From positions 17,813 to 38,848 of the forward strand of contig NW_004457418.1 in NCBI RefSeq assembly GCF_000313135.1: a stretch of 21,036 bases of DNA, in the 5' to 3' direction. Within the stretch, counting starts at the first letter, position 1; each line of letters begins with the position of its first letter. The position numbers were made by a program, and so were the translations under genes. Positions 14,953 through 21,036 of the stretch are shown here, piece by piece. Under the pieces are notes generated by a model. The model was given only the letters and a program-made list of their open reading frames with translations, was not told the origin of the DNA and ran no database searches. This DNA is from Acanthamoeba castellanii str. Neff (Eukaryota; Discosea; Longamoebia; Acanthamoebidae).

Positions 14953-17900
14953 ATGTCGGTCATTGGCATAGATCTGGGCAACAGAAATTCGATCATCGCC
15001 GTTGCCCAGCGAGGCGGCATCGACATCGTGTTGAATGAGTGCTCCAACCGCCACACGCCGTACGTCCCCCCCCCACGTTTGCACCGCCGGCCTCCTCCAT
15101 CCCGGTCGCCCGCTACGGACATGCAATCTGTGGATCAACCAACACTTGATGATGATGATGATGAAAGCTGAAATTTGCGTGTGCCCTCCGTTCATCAGGT
15201 CGATGGTGGGCTTTGTGGGTCAGGAGCGCTCGATCGGCGAGGCGGCCATGGTTCAGGTAGGCTCGTGCCCTCTCCACGTTCACCTGCAGACTCAGTGCGT
15301 TGACGGCGCACACCACAGTACGCACGGAACATCAGAAACACTGTGGCCCAGGTCAAGCGCCTGATCGGTCGCAAGTGGAATGAGAAGGAGCTGCAGGATG
15401 AGCTGCCTCTGCTGCCCTTCAAGGTGAAGGAAATCGGAGATGGCAAGATCGGAATCGAGGTACGGACAACTCCACTCCGCTCTGAATGGCGAGAGAACAC
15501 ACTGTGGCAAAGCCCTCTCAATCAGCACTCGGTGGTGTGCGATGCACGGACACCGCTGCTGCTGGTAACAAATATACCGGCTCTACCTCTCCTCTCATTA
15601 TTGCTGTTGTTGTTGTTGTTCTGTGGTTGGCCGTGGTGGCGTGGTGCGCGCGCAGGTGAGCTACAACGGGGAGCAGGTCACCTTCACCCCCGAGGAGGTG
15701 ACGGCCATGGTGCTGGTGCAGCTGAAGGCTATCTCGGAGAACTACCTCAGGACCAAGGTCAAGGACGTCGTCATTTCCATCCCCGGCTTCTTCACCTCCG
15801 CGCAGAGGAGAGGTACATCGCCAGCAACCAACCAACCAACCCCTCCCCGCGTGCACGCGACGCACGACACCCGATCACGTTCACGGCAGCGGCGGCGGGG
15901 AGCCCCCTTGGGTGGAATGCGCATGGTTGTTGTCTCACCTTGCTCCCCTCCACCCCCCCCCCAATGGGTGGTCCGGTTGCACTGCGCAGCTCTGCTCGAC
16001 TCTACGCAGATTGCGGGGCTCAACTGCCTGAAGCTCGTCAACGAGATCACCGCCACCGCGATCGCCTACGGCATCTACAAAACCGATCTCCCCGAGAGCG
16101 ACCCCATGCACGTCATGTTTGTGGACATTGGCGATTCTCACATGAGCGTGGGCGTCGTCGCTTTCCAGAAGGGCAAGCTCCGGGTACGCCCACGCCCACC
16201 ACCGTCATCCCTCTGTTGTGACGCTGACATGGCGGCGGCCATTCTCCCCACCCACCCACCCACCCATCCAAGGTATTGAGCACGGCCTACGATAGAACGC
16301 TGGGCGGCAGGAATTTTGACCGGGCTTTGGCCGACCACTTCGCCAAGGTCTTCCAGGACAAGTACAAGATCGATGTCAAGTCCAACATGAAGGCCTGGAT
16401 CCGCCTCGAGGTTCGCACGCGCACCCGCAACTCGTTCGCCCGTCAACATGATCTCTTATCTCTCGATCTCGTCTCCCCTCCTCTCGGTGGGTGGGTGGCT
16501 GGTGGTGAGCGCAGACTGCTTGCGAAAAGGTGAAGAAGATTCTCTCCGCCAACTCGCAGGCACCCCTCGCCATCGATTCTCTCATGGAGGACATCGACGT
16601 GAGCGCCATGGTCACCAGGTATTTTTCACACCCTTGTCTTGACGCGTCTCCAAATAGAGGCGCGTCGTTTCCTGCGAAAGATGAATATTGTTATTCTTTT
16701 ATTGTTATTATTATTTTTTATTAGTATTAATGGCCCCTCTTGGATGCACGTGCGCCCGAGGGCCGGCCAGGAAGTTGTGGTCGCATGTGGAGTGTTGTGC
16801 TTGGCTCACGCGCGGCTTGTGTGGCGCGCAGGGAGGACTTTGAACAGTTCTGCGCTCCCCTCTTCGAGAGGCTGCAGGAGCCCCTCAAGCAGGTTCTCGC
16901 GGAGACTGGTACGAGAACAGCTGCTGCTGCTGCTCGATTCCGTGCCGCCGCTCATCGCCCATGTCCCCCTCCCCCCCAGGTCTGTCCGGCAGCAGCTTGC
17001 ACGCGATTGAGCTTGTCGGGGGTGCCAGTCGCATGCCCCAGCTGGCCCCCATCATTTCCAAGCTGACCGGCAAGGAGTTCTCGCGCACCATGAACGCCGA
17101 AGAGTCTGTTGCCCGAGGTAACGCCTGCCCCTCCCTGCCTCCCGCCTCCCCACCTGCCCCTCCCGCCTCCCCGCCATCGTTGTCGTCATGAGGCTTGAGC
17201 CAGAGAGGACCCTTCTGCTGACGCCCTATACTTGCGACACGACCAACGACCAACGACACGACGCACGCCATCGCGGCACCACATGCGTGGATCGGCAGGT
17301 GCGGCGTTGCAGTGCGCTATGCTCAGCCCCACCTTCCGTGTGCGCGAGTTCAAGGTGGAGGACAGCAACCCCTACCCCATCAACCTCGTCTGGAAGGACC
17401 TCGACTCCGAATCCATGGAGACCGAAGAGTACGTGGACGATCCCCCCCCTTTCCCTTTCCTTCCCCGCCGCACGTCCAACCGAGACCCCCCCCCATCCTC
17501 CACCCTTCCTGTTCTTGTTCTGGTTCTTCATCTTGGTGGGGCGGTGCGCGCGTCGCATATGATGGCTATCTATTCAGTTTGTATTCCATGATCATTCTCG
17601 TGATTACTCCTTTACCCCCCTTTGTGGGGGCTGATGTCGACCACGCCCATGCCCGCCCCTCTCCGCCCCACCCCCACCCACCCGCAACTGACACCCTCTT
17701 CTCTCTCTCTCTCGTCTGTGGGGGGGGGGTCACGTGCGTGTGCAGGCCCACGGAAATCTTCCCGAAGAACTGCGTGGTGCCGGCCATGAAGATCATCACC
17801 TTCCCGCGAGGCAAGCCCTGCGAGATCAAGGCCAGCTACGCGCCCACGGCGGATCTGCCCCCGGGCACCTCCGCCTTTATCGGCAAGTGGGTCATCCCCA

Positions 17901-19701
17901 CCGTCCCTCCCACGGAGTCAGGCGAGTCGGCCAAGGTACCCACCCACCCACCTACCGCCGCCGCCGCCGCCGCTGCTGGCCCATTGCATGCGAGGCGGTG
18001 GTAGCACCTGACCTATCTCTCTCTCTCTCTATCTGTACATTTCAGGTTCGCGTCAAGGTCAAGCTCGACGGGAATGGTATCTTCTCCGTGGAGTACGCAC
18101 AAATGATCGAAAACGTGGTCGCCAGCAAGGAGGAGGACAAGAAGGAGGCCGCCGCCGCCGCCGCCGCCGCCCAGTCGCCCAAGGACGACGACGACAAGAA
18201 GGCCAAGGAGGGTGACGAGGTACTACTGCCACTACTATGCTGGCTGAGCGCGCCTACCTCCTCCTCTCCTCCTCCTGCGGAACACACTTTCCGGCGGCTG
18301 CGGCGGGTGGGTGGCGGCGCCCAAGCGAAAAGCGACTCACCCGCCCCATTATTAATAATTATTCTCTGCTTTCACACAAGAACAAGAGCGCAGAGAAGAA
18401 GGAGGACGCGAAGATCACGACGAAGCGGACGAACCTCTTTATCCAGGAGGTGACCGACGGCATGCCCCCCGCCCAAATCCAGGTAATGATGATGCCCAGT
18501 ACCACCCACCACCACCGCCACCACCCTCCTCCGCGGGTTCTTTTCTTTCCCGTCGTTGCGGCCCTGCGCCCGACCGAGTCTTCCGTCCCTCGTGGAGGAG
18601 GCGATGTGATGTTCCATCATTACAGTTTGTATTCCATGAGTCTCTGTGATTCAAGCATTCATCTTGACCCTGATCGCCACCCTCGGCCGCTGAGTGCGCC
18701 GCACCGTTTCCCGCGGCACGTGCTCACGACTTTCCCTCTCCTCTCCTTGCGCGCCGCCGCCGCCGCCGCCGCCACGCTGTGCACAGGCCCTCGCCGCCGA
18801 GGAAAAGCAGCGTCTGGCCAAGGACACCGAACTCCGGGAGACGGCTGAGGCAAGGAACGCGGTGGAGGCCTACGTCTACGACACGCGCAGCGACCTGAAC
18901 GGCAGCCTTCTTCCCTTCGTCCTCGAGGCCGTATGGCTCCCCCCCCCCCATCCCCCTCTCCGCAAAGCGCCTTTCGCCAACCCATTCCCCCCGCGACCAC
19001 GACCACATCGGCTTTACTACTTTAGGACAAGGACGCCTTCTACAGCCAGCTCAACGAGGCCGAGGATTGGCTCTACGGCGAAGGTGCCCAGGCGACAAAG
19101 CAGGCCTACCAGGAAAAGCTGGCGCAGCTGAAGAAGGTCGGTGAGCCCATCCGTATTAGGCGACGAGAGGCTGAGGATCGTGACGATGCCATCGAAAAGC
19201 TCCGCCAGGCCATGGAGAACTACCGCCTTCTCGCTCAGTCAACCGTACGTTTGCTGCTTTGCTGAGCTGAGTCGGCTGCTTACACAAGGAAGGGGATGCA
19301 GGACCCCAAGTACGAGCACATCCCTCAGGAGGAACGCCAGAAGGTACTCAACAAGGTCAAGGAAGCCGAGGACAGCGTGCTGCCAAAGGCAGAGCAGCAG
19401 AAGACGCTTCCCTCCACCGCCGACCCTATCATCTGGGTTGCTGACATCACTCACACCAAGGAGGTACAACAAGCATGCGCCTTCCCCCCCAACCTACGAC
19501 ACGCCGCACCTCCTCTCACTCTTGTCACTCTCGTGGTGGCAGAACTTGGACACCTTTGTCTCGACCATCATGAACAAACCGAAGCCCAAGCCTGCTGCCC
19601 CTGCGCCCAAGGAAGAGCCCAAAAAGGAAGAAAGTGCCCCTAAGGAGGAAACTGCTGAGCCAACTGAGAAGAAGGAGGCTGACATGGATGTGGAGCAGTG
19701 A
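14953..19701 (+). CDS. Hsp110/HSPA4-type chaperone (Hsp70 nucleotide-exchange factor)
   Basis: Seventeen exons give 797 aa: 14953-15059, 15199-15256, 15319-15459, 15656-15812, 15990-16183, 16273-16410, 16515-16618, 16832-16908, 16980-17117, 17299-17428, 17746-17935, 18046-18219, 18381-18482, 18787-18930, 19026-19244, 19302-19463 and 19543-19701 (TGA). The Hsp70-like ATPase domain starts [19 protein letters not shown] and has [59 protein letters not shown] and [14 protein letters not shown]. The GN in place of GTT in phosphate loop 1 and the RLIGRKW segment mark the Hsp110 rather than the canonical Hsp70 branch. A beta-domain is split by an acidic, Ala- and Lys-rich loop (exon 18046-18219). 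The helical C-terminal domain includes [12 protein letters not shown] and [20 protein letters not shown]. The Lys/Pro/Glu tail ends MDVEQ, and there is no leader, so the protein is probably cytosolic. Hsp110 releases ADP from Hsp70 and holds unfolded proteins. Exon phases all agree. Confidence 0.95.
17575..17591. repeat. 17-nt sequence shared between two Hsp110 introns, copy 1
   Basis: CAGTTTGTATTCCATGA occurs here in the intron 17429-17745 and again at 18623-18639 in the intron 18483-18786. Similar bases (a TCTCGTGATT or TCTGTGATT string) follow both copies, so the duplicated tract is nearer 30 bp. Confidence 0.8.
18623..18639. repeat. 17-nt sequence shared between two Hsp110 introns, copy 2
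   Basis: This is the second copy of the tract at 17575-17591, in the same orientation relative to transcription and about 150-165 bp before or after the respective splice sites. No function is evident. Confidence 0.8.
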
Positions 19702-20090
19702 ATGCCAGTTAGTTAAACAGTTCCTTTTTGGCCTCTGGAGGAGGACAGAAGTAAGCCACAATGAACACCCATTAAAAAAAGGAAAATTTAATGGATAAAA
19801 TTAAAATTGCAGGTACTTACTCAGTAAGCCAGCCAGACCTGGCCAAGCACCAGCCAACTGTTGTGGAGACAGTTGGCCACCTTGGTGCACATATGCTTTC
19901 AAAAGGAGAAAGCCATAGGTTGCCAGGCATGTGCATGGTGAGTTGTTTACTTGCTTGGTGTGATGGCTGGAGGCCACACAATCAGCCACCAGGCTGGTTA
20001 ACAGATGCTGGACTTAAAGACAGCATTGCCTCCTTGTAGGGTCAGGTACCAAACAACTTAGTAAGTTAATGATATCCATTTTTCTCACTT
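19702..20090. other. Gene-free lower-GC stretch with two hairpins
   Basis: Composition changes from GC-rich to mixed or AT-rich right after the Hsp110 stop codon. A perfect 8-bp inverted repeat (CCATTAAA at 19769-19776, TTTAATGG at 19787-19794) may mark the Hsp110 3' end. A second hairpin is at 19847-19888: GCACCA and GCCAACTG pair with CAGTTGGC and TGGTGC across a 9-nt loop and a 5-nt bulge. One + frame at 19791-20039 is open for 82 codons but resembles no protein and I do not call it. Confidence 0.5.
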
Positions 20091-20092
20091 GC

Positions 20093-20470
20093 CTTGACAG
20101 CTGGAGACGTCGCACCAAATATCTAAGCGCAACAGACCGTCGGCTTTAAGATGGCATACCTCTTAGCCTTGTACGAGGGCTCATTGAGCCAAAAACACAA
20201 TCAATTCTGTCCTCGCATACCTTGATAAATGGAGACCTCGCAATAAATATCTCGGTGCAACAGACCATGGGCTTTAAGATAGCGTATATTCCAGCCTCGT
20301 ACGACGGCTCCTTGGGCCAGAAACTCGTCGCTTGGTGATGTTCATTGATTACCTTATTTCTAGCTTGCCTTGATAGCTGGAGACCTTGCAACATATATCA
20401 AGGGCCAACAGACCATGGGCTTTAAGATGGCATAGGCTCCAGCCTCATACAGAGGCTCATTAGACCAGAA
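20093..20470 (-). repeat. Three 102-bp homologous modules with a shared - strand reading frame
   Basis: Modules at 20194-20093, 20322-20221 and 20470-20369 are each 102 bp. Read on the - strand in the same relative frame, two of them encode 34 residues of the form FWxxEPxYEAGxYAILKPMV with a tail ending ARSPxIK. The third (20194-20093) keeps the pattern (YAILKPTVCC) but has an in-frame TAG. Spacers of 26 and 46 bp separate them. Each module ends AAG followed by GCAAG or GTATG, which looks like a splice donor. They may be decayed or real mini-exons of a repeat protein, or simply a satellite. I do not recognise the peptide. Confidence 0.65.
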
Positions 20471-20518
20471 CGACATCTTTTTTGTTTGACTGCTCATTGC
20501 TCCCTTGCCCTCCCTCAG

Positions 20519-20736
20519 GGGATGCAACAAAAACGAGTAGAACAAGTTTAACTAGGGGGATGAGTCGCCGGCCGCGATCTCCGAGGATCATCGCAATGTC
20601 CGCGGGAGATCCTGATGTCCGCATGTACGCAGATAATCACGATCTCCCGCGGACCACCTACTCCTCACCGCGGGGAGGTCGCGATTATCCGCGGATGATC
20701 GCGATGTCCGCGGGGATGCAACGAGAACGCGTAGAA
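20519..20736. repeat. GC-rich inverted-repeat block between imperfect direct repeats
   Basis: An imperfect direct repeat of about 24 bp (GGGATGCAACAAAAACGAGT at 20519 and GGGATGCAACGAGAACGCGT at 20713) brackets a GC-rich segment. Inside it, TCCGCGGGAGATC (20599-20611) and GATCTCCCGCGGA (20641-20653) form a perfect 13-bp inverted repeat. A further direct pair (GATCATCGCAATGTCCGCGG near 20586 and GATGATCGCGATGTCCGCGG near 20695) and other TCCGCGG copies are also present. No coding function is seen. Confidence 0.6.
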
Positions 20737-21036
20737 TTCATGATGTGCATTTAATGCATAGTATGAGGTTGCCATGCTCCCAATGCATAAAATGCATGTG
20801 AAACACATGACACACATGTTATGTGTGTGAGATGCATGTTATGCATGTGAGATGCATGTTGTGCATGCAAAATGCAGAAAATGCATGTGAAACACATGAT
20901 ACACATGACACACATGTTAAGCATGTGAGATGCATGGTAAGCATGTGAGATGCATGTTGTGCATGCATAATGCATAAAATGCATGTGAAACACATGATAC
21001 ACATGTTAAGCATGTGAATTGCATGTTGTGTATGAG
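20737..21036. repeat. ATGCATGTG-based satellite with a unit of about 90-98 bp
   Basis: Short words such as ATGCATGTG, CACATG and GCATGT alternate throughout. A higher-order unit beginning AATGCANAAAATGCATGTG recurs at 20782, 20871 and 20969 (spacing 89 and 98 bp), and the array runs off the window. Many words are self-complementary (ATGCAT, CATG), so the strands look alike. The Cys/His/Met-rich open frames on the - strand are artefacts of this repeat. Confidence 0.85.

Noticed and set aside
19791..20039. An 82-codon + frame after Hsp110
   Set aside because: It has no similarity, no codon bias like the neighbours, and lies across a hairpin and AT-rich DNA.
20751..21013. Cys/His/Met-rich - strand open frames that look like zinc-binding repeats
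   Set aside because: They are translations of the ATGCATGTG satellite and change with unit spacing. There is no gene structure.
20093..21036. A CRISPR-like array
   Set aside because: Unit lengths, variable spacing, degenerate repeats and the eukaryotic context do not fit CRISPR.

Overview
The window is nuclear DNA from an intron-dense, GC-rich unicellular eukaryote. Nearly every gene is split into short exons by GT-AG introns of about 60-300 bp. Exon codons are strongly G/C-ending, and several products are nuclear-encoded mitochondrial proteins. The combination of genes, intron density and composition fits an Acanthamoeba-like amoebozoan best. That is an inference from style, not a proven identity. 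I saw no tRNA, rRNA, CRISPR array or bacterial operon.

Left part (1-2874, + strand): the 3' exons of a gene ending in a PARP-type ADP-ribosyltransferase domain (to 1206), then a membrane protein with a mitochondrial-type leader and a DUF898/YjgN-like C-terminus (1393-2874, one junction unsolved). Middle (3027-6555, - strand): a gene that I splice into a single RUN-domain plus MazG-type dCTP pyrophosphatase fusion (5948 down to 3027), and upstream of it a gene resembling mitochondrial ATP synthase subunit f (6555 down to about 6138). A 569-bp divergent intergenic region (6571-7139) separates these from four + strand genes. The four are a 13-exon pre-ATP-grasp/PGM1-type carboxylate-amine ligase (7140-10702), a small SRPBCC protein (11034-11686), the 2-oxoglutarate dehydrogenase E2 subunit DLST (11846-14569, 13 exons) and an Hsp110-type chaperone (14953-19701, 17 exons). 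For these four genes every exon junction keeps the reading frame and the spliced protein follows its family from end to end.

Right end (19702-21036): no recognisable gene, and base composition drops abruptly. It holds small hairpins, three copies of a 102-bp module that shares one reading frame on the - strand, a GC-rich block built from inverted repeats between imperfect direct repeats, and a satellite of about 90-98 bp that runs off the window. This looks like subtelomeric, centromeric or other repeat DNA, or an assembly join.

The genes form no single pathway. ATP synthase f and DLST are mitochondrial energy genes, and the dCTP pyrophosphatase domain belongs to nucleotide-pool cleaning. 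The points most worth a second look are the RUN-dCTPase fusion, the stand-alone ATP-grasp ligase, poly-C runs placed directly after many 5' splice sites, a perfect 14-bp inverted repeat before DLST that shares a 10-mer with the Hsp110 upstream region, and the 102-bp coding-like modules at the right end.
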